Source of the DNA: Deinococcus arcticus
GTDB taxonomy: Bacteria > Deinococcota > Deinococci > Deinococcales > Deinococcaceae
Direction: 5' to 3'
Length of the DNA stretch: 64,000 nucleotides
Assembly: GCF_003028415.1 (NCBI RefSeq)
Contig: NZ_PYSV01000012.1
Location: 62,001-126,000, forward strand
Part shown: piece by piece, positions 18,344 to 35,056 of the stretch
Layout: each line of letters begins with the position of its first letter
Position numbering within the stretch: position 1 is the stretch's first letter
The notes under the pieces: model-generated
Seen by the model: only the letters and a program-made list of their open reading frames with translations
The model's database searches: none
Told to the model about the DNA's origin: nothing
Translations under genes and position numbers: made by a program

Positions 18344-19318
18344 ATGACTGGTGTGGCAGCGGTGGCCCTTCCCGACGCAGCGTTTGAAGCGCGGCTGCGC
18401 GAGGTGCTGCGCTCCCGCGTGGAGTTTATTGAGCTGATCGGGGACGATCTGGTGGCGGCGGGCGGCAAACGCGTGCGGCCCCTGATGACCTTTCTGGCGG
18501 CGCAGGCGCTGGGCGCCGGGCCTGGCGACCCCACCTGGCGCCATGTACGCGACCTGGGCGTGGGGGTGGAACTGCTGCACTCCGCGTCCCTGCTGCACGA
18601 CGACCTGATTGACGACGCCGATACCCGCCGGGGCCAGCAGGCCGCCTTCCGGCGCTTTGGCAACGTGGTCAGCGTGATGAGCGGCGACTTTATGCTCTCG
18701 CGGCTGCTGGTGCTGCTGGCCACGCTGCCCGGCGGCCCCGAGCTGACCCGCCTGTTTGGCGAGACGGCCAGCGTGGTGTGCGAGGGCGAGGTGCTGCAGT
18801 TTCAGGTGGCCGCCTACGGGGAGTACAGCTGGACCAATTACCTGCAGGTCATTCACGGCAAGACGGCGGCCCTCACCGAACTGGCTGCCGCCGCCCCCGC
18901 CACGCTGCTGGGGGCCCCGGCGCCCGCGCGTGAGGCCCTGGCCACCTACGGCCGCGAATTCGGCATGGCCTTTCAGATGCAAGATGACCTGCTGGACCTG
19001 AGCGGTGACGAGGCCCGCACCGGCAAGCCCGTGGGCGGCGATCTGCGCGAGGGCAAGGCGACCGGGCCGGTGCTGTACCTGCTGGACGGCCCCCACGCCG
19101 ACGAGGTGCGCGAGGTGCTGGAGCGCCGCGCGGCCCAGCCGGGCGACGTGGCCCGCGTGCAGACCCTGGCCGCCCAGGCCGGCGCCTTGGCAGCGACCCA
19201 GGAGGAGATTCGCCGCCGCGCGGCGCTGGCCACCTCTGCCCTGCAGGCCCTGCCACCCTCCGAGGCCAGAAGCGCCCTGGCCCAGCTGGCAGCGCGCGAG
19301 ATTCAGCGCCGGGCCTGA
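18344..19318 (+). CDS. Polyprenyl (all-trans) diphosphate synthase
   Basis: 324 residues. Condenses isopentenyl units to the long chain of menaquinone (or a carotenoid precursor). The first Asp-rich motif LLHDDLIDDADTRRG and second QMQDDLLDLSGDE are intact, as is the start motif GGKRVRPLM. The residues before the first motif (GVGVELLHSASLLHDD) are small, which fits a long-chain rather than farnesyl product; the exact length cannot be told. Monocistronic. Confidence 0.9.
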   Translation: MTGVAAVALPDAAFEARLREVLRSRVEFIELIGDDLVAAGGKRVRPLMTFLAAQALGAGPGDPTWRHVRDLGVGVELLHSASLLHDDLIDDADTRRGQQAAFRRFGNVVSVMSGDFMLSRLLVLLATLPGGPELTRLFGETASVVCEGEVLQFQVAAYGEYSWTNYLQVIHGKTAALTELAAAAPATLLGAPAPAREALATYGREFGMAFQMQDDLLDLSGDEARTGKPVGGDLREGKATGPVLYLLDGPHADEVREVLERRAAQPGDVARVQTLAAQAGALAATQEEIRRRAALATSALQALPPSEARSALAQLAAREIQRRA

Positions 19319-19642
19319 GCGCCCCTGCCCACCGTCTGACATTGCCGAACAGCTGCGGCCAGGGTGTGACGGGCGGCGGCCCTGTTCCGTGCCTTTCAAA
19401 TGCGAACCTGGGCGGCGCCCACCCACGGTTGAGCGCACTGGAAGCGCTTCAGGCTTGCACCGTGTACAGCGCGCTTTCGCCGCCTTGACCCGGGCGCCGG
19501 GGGCCGCTACAACGGGGGCGGCCAGCGCGGCCCCCGCGCGGGGCGGGCCCTGTCTATGCGACCCGGAAGGGGCGTGTATGCTTCGGGCAGCCAATCCACC
19601 TTAACCCCCCACATTCCCACCCGAAGGGAAGGAGACCGTCAC
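19319..19642. other. 324-base intergenic region upstream of gdh pair
   Basis: No gene is supported. It probably holds the gdh promoter: TGTATGCT near 19575-19582 is an extended -10 about 60 bases before the start codon, with no convincing -35. No terminator for the prenyl synthase gene stands out. Confidence 0.4.
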
Positions 19643-20887
<1,245 letters not shown>

Positions 20888-20935
20888 CGCAGAGGGCCAA
20901 AGGCCGGTGGCCGATGGCCAGAAGCCGGAGCCAGA
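20888..20935. repeat. Word-repeat stretch between gdh genes
   Basis: Short near-repeats of the word GGCC(N)3-4 (GGCCAAAGGCCGGTGGCCGA...) fill the gap, similar in style to the palindromic word repeats found after other genes here. Confidence 0.35.
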
Positions 20936-21005
20936 GCATTTGCTCCTGCTGTTCCTACTCCCCACACTCCACGTCCTACTTCCCCTCCGAAGGAGGCTTC
21001 CCCGC

Positions 21006-22328
21006 ATGACCACCACGCAAGACCCCGCCAACACCGCTGGCCCCAAGACCGGCGCGCACGCCATTCCCAGCTACCTGGACCCCAACAACATCGGGCCCTA
21101 CGAGATCTACCTGGAGCAGGTGGAGCGCGTCACGCCCTACCTGGGCAAGCTGGCCTACTGGGCCGAGACCCTCAAGCGCCCCAAGCGCATTCTGGTCGTG
21201 GACGTGCCCATTCACCTCGACGACGGCACGGTGGCGCACTTCGAGGGCTACCGCGTGCAGCACAACACCTCGCGCGGGCCGGCCAAGGGCGGCATCCGCT
21301 ATCACCAGGACGTGACCCTCAGTGAAGTGATGGCGCTCTCGGCCTGGATGACCGTCAAGAACGCCGCCGTGAACCTGCCCTACGGCGGCGGCAAGGGCGG
21401 CATCCGCATTGACCCGCGCAAGTACTCCACCGGCGAACTCGAACGCCTGACCCGCCGTTACACCACCGAAATTGGCCTGATCATCGGGCCGGACAAGGAC
21501 ATTCCCGCGCCCGACGTGAACACCAACCCGCAGACCATGGCGTGGATGATGGACACCTATTCCATGAACGTGGGCCGCACCGCCACTGGCGTGGTGACGG
21601 GCAAGCCCGTGGCGCTGGGCGGCAGCCTGGGGCGCGGCGACGCCACCGGGCGCGGCGTGTTCGTCACCGGCGCCGAGGCCATGAAGAAGCTGGGCATGCC
21701 CATGCAGGGCGCGCGCATTGCGGTGCAGGGCTTCGGCAACGTGGGCGAGGCCGCCGCGCGCATCTTCCATGAGCACGGCGCCAGGGTCGTGGCCATTCAG
21801 GACGTCACGGGCACCATTGCCAGCGCCGCCGGCATTGACCCGGCTGCCGCGCTGGAGCACCTGCGCCGCACCGGCAAGATCGTGGGCCTGCCCGGCACCG
21901 AGGAACTGAAGCGCGACGAGTTCTGGGACGTGGCCTGCGACGTGCTGATTCCCGCCGCGCTGGAAAAACAGATCACCCTGGAGAATGCCGGGCGCATTCA
22001 GGCGCGGCTGATCGTGGAGGGCGCCAACGGCCCCACTGTGCCCGCCGCCGACGATCTGCTGGCCGAGCGCGGCGTGACTGTGGTGCCGGACGTGCTGGCC
22101 AACGCGGGCGGCGTGACGGTCTCGTACTTTGAATGGGTGCAGGACTTCTCCTCGTTCTTCTGGACCGAGGACGAGATCAACAAGCGCCTTGACCGCATCA
22201 TGAGCGAAGCCTTCCTGAGCCTGTGGGACGTCAAGGAGCGCCACGGCGTGACCCTGCGCACGGCGGTGTACATCGTGGCCTGCACCCGCGTGCTGGAAGC
22301 CCGGGCGTTGCGGGGACTGTACCCCTAA
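21006..22328 (+). CDS. gdhB: Glutamate dehydrogenase, catalytic type (second of pair)
   Basis: 440 residues. Interconverts glutamate and 2-oxoglutarate plus ammonium. All substrate-site lysines are present: Lys94 in [11 protein letters not shown], the Lys of [11 protein letters not shown] and Lys130 in [13 protein letters not shown]; the aspartate is in [10 protein letters not shown] and the cofactor loop is [15 protein letters not shown]. Start after CGAAGGAGG. It follows the altered paralogue by 118 bases and is probably cotranscribed. About 60 extra N-terminal residues relative to its neighbour carry most of the length difference. A strong bidirectional terminator follows. Confidence 0.93.
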   Translation: MTTTQDPANTAGPKTGAHAIPSYLDPNNIGPYEIYLEQVERVTPYLGKLAYWAETLKRPKRILVVDVPIHLDDGTVAHFEGYRVQHNTSRGPAKGGIRYHQDVTLSEVMALSAWMTVKNAAVNLPYGGGKGGIRIDPRKYSTGELERLTRRYTTEIGLIIGPDKDIPAPDVNTNPQTMAWMMDTYSMNVGRTATGVVTGKPVALGGSLGRGDATGRGVFVTGAEAMKKLGMPMQGARIAVQGFGNVGEAAARIFHEHGARVVAIQDVTGTIASAAGIDPAAALEHLRRTGKIVGLPGTEELKRDEFWDVACDVLIPAALEKQITLENAGRIQARLIVEGANGPTVPAADDLLAERGVTVVPDVLANAGGVTVSYFEWVQDFSSFFWTEDEINKRLDRIMSEAFLSLWDVKERHGVTLRTAVYIVACTRVLEARALRGLYP

Positions 22329-22343
22329 GGGTGTAGAGGGTTG

Positions 22344-22395
22344 AAGGGTGATGGTTGATGGAGAAGGGCTTTTTCCATCAACCATCACCCTTTTC
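22344..22395. terminator. 18-bp bidirectional terminator between gdhB and panB
   Basis: AAGGGTGATGGTTGATGG (22344-22361) pairs perfectly with 22375-22392 across a 13-base loop, followed by TT; on the minus strand it is flanked by runs of A/T as well. It serves both convergent genes. The arm contains the repeated word GATGGTTGATGG, shared with the palindrome at 35002. Confidence 0.8.
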
Positions 22396-22404
22396 CCATC
22401 AACC

Positions 22405-23226
<822 letters not shown>

Positions 23227-23233
23227 GCCCGGC

Positions 23234-23239
23234 AGCGTA
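23234..23239 (-). promoter_or_regulatory. -10 element, leaderless panB start
   Basis: TACGCT on the minus strand, 7 nt before the ATG. Confidence 0.55.
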
Positions 23240-23430
23240 ACAGAGGGGGGCGGGCGCGGCTGGACTGGGGCCCCCAGGGCGGGCGGCGGTGGAAACAGGC
23301 CCCCCCGGCACCAGCGCCCACCCAGCACCGGGGCCGCACGACAAAGCCCCGCCCTGGAGTGGGGGGGCTTTGTTGGGCAAGTGGCCGGAGCGCTGGGCCC
23401 ACTGTTCTTTCTGGAGTCACTGTCCTGGGC

Positions 23431-23913
<483 letters not shown>

Positions 23914-24027
23914 AGTCGAGCCGCAGTGTACGGGGCGCCGCACAGGGCAGGTGTCCACCCCCGGCGGGCAGGGGGGCGCAAGCACCGGGCCGGGCACCGG
24001 GGACAATTTGCTGGGGCCCGGCCCCGG

Positions 24028-24033
24028 TAGAAT
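24028..24033 (+). promoter_or_regulatory. -10 element of the oxidase locus
   Basis: TAGAAT 72 bases before ctaA; TTGCTG lies upstream but the 14-base spacing is short. A leadered transcript, consistent with ctaA having a good ribosome site. Confidence 0.4.
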
Positions 24034-24105
24034 GCCGGGTGTTGACCGCCGCGCCCGCCCTGCACTGGGCCGCTGATTGGGCCGCGGGCGGCGAGGATGG
24101 TGACC

Positions 24106-25988
<1,883 letters not shown>

Positions 25989-26170
25989 CGCCGCGCACCC
26001 ACAGGACACTTGCCTCCGCCCCCATCTGATCTCATGCGGGGCGGGGCTGACCGCTCGGTAGAATGAGCGCGCGGCCGGCAGCGCGGGGCCGGGCCCTGGT
26101 CTGGACCGCGCGGCTCCACGCAAGGGCGCGCAGAACGTTTTACACTGCGAGGAAGAGGAAAGGAGTGACG

Positions 26171-29844
<3,674 letters not shown>

Positions 29845-29860
29845 GCACCAACAGTCTGGG

Positions 29861-29888
29861 AGGCGCCCTGCCACAGGGCGCCTCTTTG
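29861..29888 (+). terminator. Terminator of the oxidase operon
   Basis: AGGCGCCCTG and CAGGGCGCCT form a 10-bp stem with a 3-base loop, followed by CTTT. Confidence 0.75.
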
Positions 29889-29923
29889 CTGTGGGCTGGG
29901 AGAGGGCGTGGCGGCGCCGCCCC

Positions 29924-30625
29924 CTATCCCCCAGGCCAGATCAGGGCAGCATGGTCAGTTGCTGGCCATCTGAGGGGCAGATCAAGGGCGAAGTCAGGAC
30001 CTTCCAGCCGGCGTACGGGCACCACGCCCACGCCACTGCCACAGATCCAGGCCCGGGTGACGCCCGGCAGTTCGTTCGTCTGAACAGGCCGCTGGGTGAA
30101 CGCCTGCCCCGCCAGCCACGCCGAGCGGGTCAGGCCCGGCAGGCCGCCCGCAGGCACCACAAGTGCGCCGCCCAGTTCCAGGACAGGGGAGGTGCGTGCC
30201 CCGTCCACCAGTTGACCCCCGGTATCCGTCAGCCAGCCCTCGAAGGCTGGGGCGGCTTCCTGCAGGGCCAGCCGGTAGGGCAGATAATTGCCGGTTTTGT
30301 GGCCGGCCAGCTGCGGGTGCGTCTGCACGGTGGTCAGGCGTACCGTGACTCCCCTTTCAGGCCGGGGGCCAGGGGTCAGCGGGGCATGGGACCAGAAGGT
30401 GTCCTCCTCTGTGACAGTCACGCGCAGCAGGCCCCAGGGGAGCGGGAGCAGCGGCGGTAGGTCAGGGGCGGGTGCTGGCAGACCCAGCGCCATACAGGTG
30501 CCGCGCAGCCGGGCCAGATGCTCGGGCCACAGCAGCGCTGTGCCGTGCCGGGTGCGCACCGTGGTAAAGGCGCTGATGCCGTGAAGCCACGCCGGGGCCT
30601 TCAGCTCGTCGGGCAGGGGCTTCAT
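29924..30625 (-). CDS. Class IV aminotransferase, aminodeoxychorismate lyase type
   Basis: 233 residues. PLP enzyme of the PabC/branched-chain fold. Visible blocks: GISAFTTVRTRHGTALLWPEH, GHKTGNYLPYRLALQEA (the Lys would hold PLP) and QRPVQTNELPGVTRAW. Its ATG overlaps the stop of the chorismate enzyme gene (ATGA), so the two products are made together; PabC activity (4-amino-4-deoxychorismate to p-aminobenzoate) is the natural reading. D-amino-acid aminotransferase cannot be fully excluded. Confidence 0.82.
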   Translation of the reverse strand: MKPLPDELKAPAWLHGISAFTTVRTRHGTALLWPEHLARLRGTCMALGLPAPAPDLPPLLPLPWGLLRVTVTEEDTFWSHAPLTPGPRPERGVTVRLTTVQTHPQLAGHKTGNYLPYRLALQEAAPAFEGWLTDTGGQLVDGARTSPVLELGGALVVPAGGLPGLTRSAWLAGQAFTQRPVQTNELPGVTRAWICGSGVGVVPVRRLEGPDFALDLPLRWPATDHAALIWPGG

Positions 30626-32508
30626 GCCTGTGGCCAGCGGGCGGCCAGCCTCAGCCAGTTGCCCAGCAGCACGCGCCCGGCGGGGCTCAGCACGCTTTCA
30701 GGGTGAAACTGCACGCCCCAGGCAGGCTGCCCCGGCACTTCCAGGGCCATGGCCTCGCCGTCTGCGCTGGTGGCGGTGATCAGGGCGCCGGGCAGCCCGC
30801 GCACCACCAGCGAGTGGTAGCGCCCGAAGGGGGCCGCCTGCGGCACCCCGGCAAAGAGGCCGGTGCCAGCGTGCCGCACATATTCTGGGCGGCCGTGCAC
30901 CGGCTGCGCGCGCACGACCTGCCCGCCCAGCACCTGCCCCAGCGCCTGGTGGCCCAGGCACACGCCCAGCAGGGGCACCTGCCCCTCCAGGCAGGCCCGG
31001 GTGAGGGCCAGGGTGCAGCCGCTCGTGTCCGGTGTGCCGGGGCCGGGGCCCACCAGCACCGCGTCCGGGCGGGTGGCCAGCAGGGCGGCGGCGTCCTCGT
31101 GCTGTGACCACACGTCCACCTGGGCGCCCAGGGCCAGCAGGTCGTGGGCCAGATTCCAGGTAAAGGAGTCGCGGTTGTCCAGCAGCAGCACCCTCAGGCG
31201 GGTGTGCTCCAGCGCCGGGGGTGGGGCCCAGGGCTGGCCCGGCACCGGGAGCGCGGGGGCCTGCGCGGGGCGGCCCGGCACCCCGGACAGCACCGACAGC
31301 AGGGCCTGGGCCTTGTGCACCGTTTCCCGGGCCTCGCGCGCGGGGTCGGCGTCAATCACGGTGCCGCCGCCCGCGCGCACCTCCACGGTCCAGCCCTGCG
31401 GCGTGCGGGTAAAAGCCGCCGTGCGAATCAGGATGTTCAGGTCCACCGCCGCGCCACTGACCAGCCCCAGGCCACCGGTGTACCAGCCGCGCGGCCCCGG
31501 TTCCAGGGCCGCAATCGCCTCCATCACCCGTTCCTTGGGCGCGCCTGTGATGGTGCCGCCGGGAAAGGTAGCGGCCAGCACGTCCTGCAGGACAACGCCG
31601 GGGCGGGCCTGGGCCGTCACCTCCGACACCAGGTGCATCACGTGGCTGTAGCGCTCCACCAGCATCAGGTCCGGCACGGTCACGGTGCCCGGCGCCGCCA
31701 CCCGGCCCAGGTCATGGCGCACGAGATCCACCAGCATGGTGTGCTCGGCCACCTCCTTGGGACTGCTTCTCAGCTCGGCTTCAAAGGCGGCGTCCTCTGC
31801 GGGCGTGTCGCCCCGGCGGCGGGTGCCCGCAATGGGGCGGGCGCTCAGTTGCCCCCCGGCCCAGCGCACCAGCCGCTCCGGACTGCACGACACCACCACT
31901 TCCTCGCCAAAGTCGGCGTAGGCCATGAACGGACTGGGGTTGACCTCGCGCAGCCGCAGGTAGGCGGCCAGAGGCTCGCCCTGAGCCCCGGCCCGTACGC
32001 CGCGCGAGAGGTTGACCTGATAGACCTCGCCCGCCCGGATCAACTCCTGCACGGCGCGCACCCCGGCGGGGTAATCCACGTCGTCGGCGCCGAAGGGGCC
32101 CACGCTCAGGGTGGGTTCAGGGCCCGGGTCAGCGCCCAGCAGCCCGGCCCAGTCCACATGCGGCTCGCCCACCACGGCCAGGGTACCCGCCTGCCGGTCC
32201 CACACCAGCCCGGAGGAGTAAAAGCCCCACCACATGGCCTGCCCCTGGGGGGCGTGGGTGGGCAGGCCAAACGCACGCGCCGCCTCGTACTTCAGGCCGC
32301 CCAGCCACGCGGGGAAGAAGGTCTGGCCTTTGGGGGGGGTGGGCAGGTCGCGGCGCACCGCCCCGGGCCACGCGCTCAGAAAGGTCCAGCGGCTGTCCGG
32401 CGTGACAGGGCCCAGAGATTCCAGCAGCACGAGGCCCGGGGCGCCGGCGGCGTGCAGGCGGCGCAGGGCGTCGGCGGGGGAGAGGGTGGAGGGGAGAAGG
32501 GCGGTCAC
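30622..32508 (-). CDS. Fused chorismate aminase: PabB-like plus glutamine amidotransferase
   Basis: 628 residues. Residues 1-420 are a PabB/TrpE-type chorismate enzyme (AGEVYQVNLSRG; SCSPERLVRW; FPGGTITGAPKERVME); residues 435-628 a class I amidotransferase (LLDNRDSFTWNL; GVCLGHQALG with the nucleophile Cys; FHPES). With a PabC-like partner it is most likely aminodeoxychorismate synthase for folate. However the loop that is usually PIKGT in PabB is PIAGT (Ala227), the anthranilate synthase form. GTG start lies 6 nt after TACAAT. Confidence 0.85.
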   Translation of the reverse strand: MTALLPSTLSPADALRRLHAAGAPGLVLLESLGPVTPDSRWTFLSAWPGAVRRDLPTPPKGQTFFPAWLGGLKYEAARAFGLPTHAPQGQAMWWGFYSSGLVWDRQAGTLAVVGEPHVDWAGLLGADPGPEPTLSVGPFGADDVDYPAGVRAVQELIRAGEVYQVNLSRGVRAGAQGEPLAAYLRLREVNPSPFMAYADFGEEVVVSCSPERLVRWAGGQLSARPIAGTRRRGDTPAEDAAFEAELRSSPKEVAEHTMLVDLVRHDLGRVAAPGTVTVPDLMLVERYSHVMHLVSEVTAQARPGVVLQDVLAATFPGGTITGAPKERVMEAIAALEPGPRGWYTGGLGLVSGAAVDLNILIRTAAFTRTPQGWTVEVRAGGGTVIDADPAREARETVHKAQALLSVLSGVPGRPAQAPALPVPGQPWAPPPALEHTRLRVLLLDNRDSFTWNLAHDLLALGAQVDVWSQHEDAAALLATRPDAVLVGPGPGTPDTSGCTLALTRACLEGQVPLLGVCLGHQALGQVLGGQVVRAQPVHGRPEYVRHAGTGLFAGVPQAAPFGRYHSLVVRGLPGALITATSADGEAMALEVPGQPAWGVQFHPESVLSPAGRVLLGNWLRLAARWPQA

Positions 32509-32810
32509 GGGGGGATTGTAGCGGGGGGGGATGGGGGCATTGGCTGCGGTCAGCCCCCCAGAGGGGCAGGGAGAGCGGCGCTGCGCTGGGCAAGAGTTTC
32601 GACTGAAGTTGGCGGGTTCGCTCCGTTCGGTCACGTGTCCGGCTTCGACGCCCTCCTCCGCCTTCGCGCCATGGCCCGCGCGCTCCGCGCACGACGGCCT
32701 CGTCTGGACCTGGGCCGTGGTGGGGCAAGACGTCTTGGTGCGGCCCAGAAGGTTCTCCTTTTCAAAAGACATGAGGTGGAGGCGAGGAGGGGTGGGGAAC
32801 GGTTGTGCGC
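32509..32810. other. 302-base region without a supported gene
   Basis: Contains the TACAAT promoter box of the chorismate enzyme at its left end (32515). The rest is GC-rich with alternating words such as GTTCGCTCCGTTCGG that recall the repeat families nearby but do not align over any length. No gene, terminator or RNA is supported. Confidence 0.4.
32515..32520 (-). promoter_or_regulatory. -10 element, leaderless chorismate enzyme start
   Basis: TACAAT on the minus strand, 6 nt before the GTG at 32508; it decides this start over a longer open frame. Confidence 0.6.
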
Positions 32811-33309
32811 TTATGGGGTGCTTAAGAGGAGGGGCAGGGTCATCACCCACTGGGGGCCGGCAGGGCCCTGGCGCTCGCCGAGCAGGGCAAAGCCGGCGCG
32901 GTCGTAGGTGCGCCGGGCGGCGGGGTTGCGCTGGTTAACGGCCAGCACCACACGCCGCGCCTGAGGAAAATGCCTGGGGACAAAACTGGGCAGGGCGCGC
33001 ATGGCTGCCGTGCCCAGGCCGCGTCCCTGCTCGCGGGCGTCCACGCTCAGGGCGCTGAGGGCCACGGCGCCGGGGTCGGGCTGCGGCAGGTATTTGTCAC
33101 AGTGGGCGCCCACCGACAGAGCAAACAGGCCCACCGGGCACCGGGCGTTCGCCGTCCAGAAGAGCCACCGCCAGCCGGTCTGGGTCCGCCTGCACCTGGG
33201 TCAGCAGGTCACGGGGATGAGCGGTAAAGGCCAGTGGCTCTGGGGACAGCACCAGGTTCAGCAGCGCGGCTTCAAAGGCCGGTTGAAAGGGCTCAAGGCG
33301 GAGCGTCAT
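32811..33309 (-). pseudogene. GNAT acetyltransferase broken by a 7-bp duplication
   Basis: Two frames together encode a complete GNAT enzyme. The first gives MTLRLEPFQPAFEAALLNLV to ALLDGERPV; the second continues VGLFALSVGAH and contains the acetyl-CoA loop EQGRGLGTAAM and NPAARRTYDRAGFALLGE. The junction holds a perfect tandem 7-mer on the plus strand, CACCGGG at 33132-33138 and 33139-33145. Removing one copy restores a single 163-residue frame. The break is therefore recent, or a reversible slippage site, or a sequencing error. No conserved operon partner. Confidence 0.8.
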
Positions 33310-33357
33310 CGGCGTATGGTGGCATGGCGCTCGGGGATTGGGCGCCAGCTTTCTGTG

Positions 33358-33622
33358 CCTCATACGGATTCCGTCTGTAAAGCCCACAATCCGGAACAGA
33401 ACCGGATTGCTAAGTACGTTGCACCTCACGTTACGACTTTGCAGGAGAGCACCGCAAAGTCTCCACTCCCGGTGCAACGTACTTTTTTCGATACTCGCTC
33501 CGCTCGGTTGATCTAAAGATCAACAGCGAGCTACTTAACTCCACGCCTGGAACCCATTTTTCTCCTCGCTCCGCTCGGATTTCATCCGGCAGAATGCTGG
33601 ATTCAATCGGAGTCCGTCTCAG
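33358..33622 (-). repeat. Family 2 repeat, copy C (interrupted)
   Basis: Ends are CTCATACGGATTCCG (plus strand, 33358) and, read from the other end, CTGAGACGGACTCCG (33622). Read on the minus strand the left part matches copies A and B: end motif, a short CGGAT-GAA-ATCCG hairpin, then GCGGAGCGAGGAGAAAAA. A family 1 element (33411-33537) sits inside, suggesting nested insertion. Confidence 0.6.
33411..33537 (+). repeat. Family 1 structured repeat, copy 1
   Basis: 127 bases bounded by TAAGTA and TACTTA. Outer stem AAGTACGTTGCACC (33412-33425) with 33471-33484, 14 bp perfect, then six T. Inner stem GACTTTGC/GCAAAGTC (33435-33461). A second hairpin GTTGATC-TAAA-GATCAAC lies within CTCGCT...AGCGAG (33494-33530). 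See copies at 37404 and 45210. Confidence 0.85.
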
Positions 33623-33646
33623 AAGGGTTGGCAGAAGGTTTTCGCG

Positions 33647-34429
33647 TCAGAACCTCTGAATAAACGTCTTCCAGCCGTCGAAAGTGCGCCGTGTGTCCTG
33701 GTTGGCCAGGCGAATCTGCACAATCTGGGCGTTGGTGGGGTCGGCGCGGCCCGCCGCCTTGAAGGCGCGGCGGATCAGGGCGGCGAATTCGGCTTCGTTG
33801 CCGGCGGCCAGCACCCAGTCCTGGGCGGCGCGCATGACCTCCTGGTAGGTGGTGCCGTTGGCCTTGATATTGGCCTGCCAGTACGTCAGGTCGGCGGTGC
33901 TGGCCGTGCGGCCCAGGCTGCGCATGAACGCCGCGCGAATCAGGCCCTCGCGGGCGCCGTCAATCTGGGGGTCTTGCAGGTAGGTGCGGGTAAAGGCCAG
34001 CAGGCTGCTGTAGGTGCTGTCGGGTTTCTGTGCCAGCTTGCCCAGCAGTTTGAAAAAGGGATTGTTCGGGTGCGGGGTGCCGCCCATCGCATCGAAAAAG
34101 ACGCGCCGGGTCAGGTCGGTCAGGATGGCGGCCGCGCCGGGGGCATGCAGGTTGCGGGTGAGTTCGGCGCGCACCTGGTTTTCCTGGGTCGCGCTCAGAG
34201 CGTCGTCGCGGTAGCCGCGCGTGGCCCACAGGCTGCGCTCCTGCACACTGCTGGGGCGCCCCAGCACCTCGCGGTAGATGGCGTCCACCTGTCCGTTCGT
34301 GGCCAGGCCCCCCGTGGCCTCCAGGCTGCAGATGAACAGAAAGCAACTGGCCCCGGCGGGTGCCAGCGTGGTCAGGGTCAGGGCGCCAAGGGCGGTCAGT
34401 GCCGCGCGGCGAAGGCTCTGGGTGTTCAT
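33647..34429 (-). CDS. Secreted DUF4214-like protein
   Basis: 260 residues with a signal peptide (ALTALGALTLTTLAPAGA). Two DUF4214-type modules are visible: IYREVLGRPSSVQERSLW near residue 50 and AAFMRSLGRTASTADLTYW near residue 165, the pattern of surface and S-layer associated proteins (xLGRxPxxxxLxYW). DUF4214 function is not well defined; carbohydrate or matrix binding is a guess. Stands alone next to the repeat cluster. Confidence 0.75.
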   Translation of the reverse strand: MNTQSLRRAALTALGALTLTTLAPAGASCFLFICSLEATGGLATNGQVDAIYREVLGRPSSVQERSLWATRGYRDDALSATQENQVRAELTRNLHAPGAAAILTDLTRRVFFDAMGGTPHPNNPFFKLLGKLAQKPDSTYSSLLAFTRTYLQDPQIDGAREGLIRAAFMRSLGRTASTADLTYWQANIKANGTTYQEVMRAAQDWVLAAGNEAEFAALIRRAFKAAGRADPTNAQIVQIRLANQDTRRTFDGWKTFIQRF

Positions 34430-34518
34430 GGCGGCAGGGTACAGGTGGGGGCGTTGCGTGGGCGTTTCGTGGAAGGACCTTCCAGGAAACCCTTACGGTC
34501 TATCCGGGTTTATCGGGG

Positions 34519-34524
34519 TACACT
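34519..34524 (+). promoter_or_regulatory. -10 element, leaderless Rrf2 start
   Basis: TACACT ends 6 nt before the ATG at 34531. Just upstream, TATCCGGGT and TATCGGGGTA form a direct repeat that could be the regulator's own site. Confidence 0.5.
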
Positions 34525-34530
34525 GGGGCC

Positions 34531-34989
34531 ATGTGGGTGTCCACCAAAGCGCAATACGGGCTGCGCGCCCTGATCGAGATCGCGCGGCGGGGCGGCGAGG
34601 CTGTGCCCCTCAAAGACGTCTCGGAACGCCAGGGCATCAGCCAGCATTACCTGGAACAGATTGCCAGCAACCTGCGCCGCGCCGGCTTTATTCGCAGCAT
34701 TCGCGGCGCGCACGGCGGGTACCGTCTGGCCCGGCCGCCGCACGAGATCAACGCCTATGACGTGGTGACCGCCATGGAAGGCAGCATCGCCCCGGTGTCG
34801 TGCGTGGAAGATGACCACGTGTGCGAGAGCCAGAATGTCTGCGGCACCCAGAGCCTGTGGCACCGCGTGGACGCCGCGCTGCGCGAGGTGCTGGGCGGCA
34901 CCACCCTGGCTGATCTGATGGTGGAAAGCGAACGTCAGCAGCATGCGCGGCTGGTGCAGCTGGAGGGCAGTTACCCCCATCCGGGTTGA
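34531..34989 (+). CDS. Rrf2-family iron-sulfur transcription regulator
   Basis: 152 residues. Winged helix with the Rrf2 landmark blocks AQYGLRALIEIARRGGEAVP, ISQHYLEQIASNLRRAGFI and RGAHGGYRLARPP. Three cysteines follow (PVSCVEDDHVCESQNVCGTQ), the position where IscR-type members bind a [2Fe-2S] cluster, so redox or iron-sulfur sensing is likely. No isc/suf genes adjoin, so the targets are unknown. Followed by a word-repeat palindrome. Confidence 0.9.
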   Translation: MWVSTKAQYGLRALIEIARRGGEAVPLKDVSERQGISQHYLEQIASNLRRAGFIRSIRGAHGGYRLARPPHEINAYDVVTAMEGSIAPVSCVEDDHVCESQNVCGTQSLWHRVDAALREVLGGTTLADLMVESERQQHARLVQLEGSYPHPG

Positions 34990-35001
34990 TGGTTGAAGGG
35001 A

Positions 35002-35041
35002 GATGGTTGATGGAATGGCTTAAGTCCCTCCATCAACCATC
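35002..35041 (+). terminator. Word-repeat palindrome between Rrf2 and pyrD genes
   Basis: GATGGTTGATGG pairs perfectly with CCATCAACCATC over a 16-base loop. The left arm is preceded by GGTTGATGGTTGAAGG, further near-copies of the same word. Probably ends the Rrf2 transcript; the pyrD promoter follows at once. Confidence 0.55.
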
Positions 35042-35044
35042 CAC

Positions 35045-35050
35045 TATCTT
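35045..35050 (+). promoter_or_regulatory. -10 element, leaderless pyrD start
   Basis: TATCTT ends 6 nt before the GTG at 35057. Confidence 0.45.
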
Positions 35051-35056
35051 CCCTGT

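Noticed and set aside
32580..32770. Further degenerate copy of a repeat family
   Set aside because: Only short words such as GTTCGCTCCGTTCGG recur; no stem or end motif aligns, so it is not called.
33411..33537. tRNA-like or plain terminator reading of the family 1 repeat
   Set aside because: No cloverleaf, no CCA or T-arm motif; a simple terminator would not need the second conserved hairpin after the T run.
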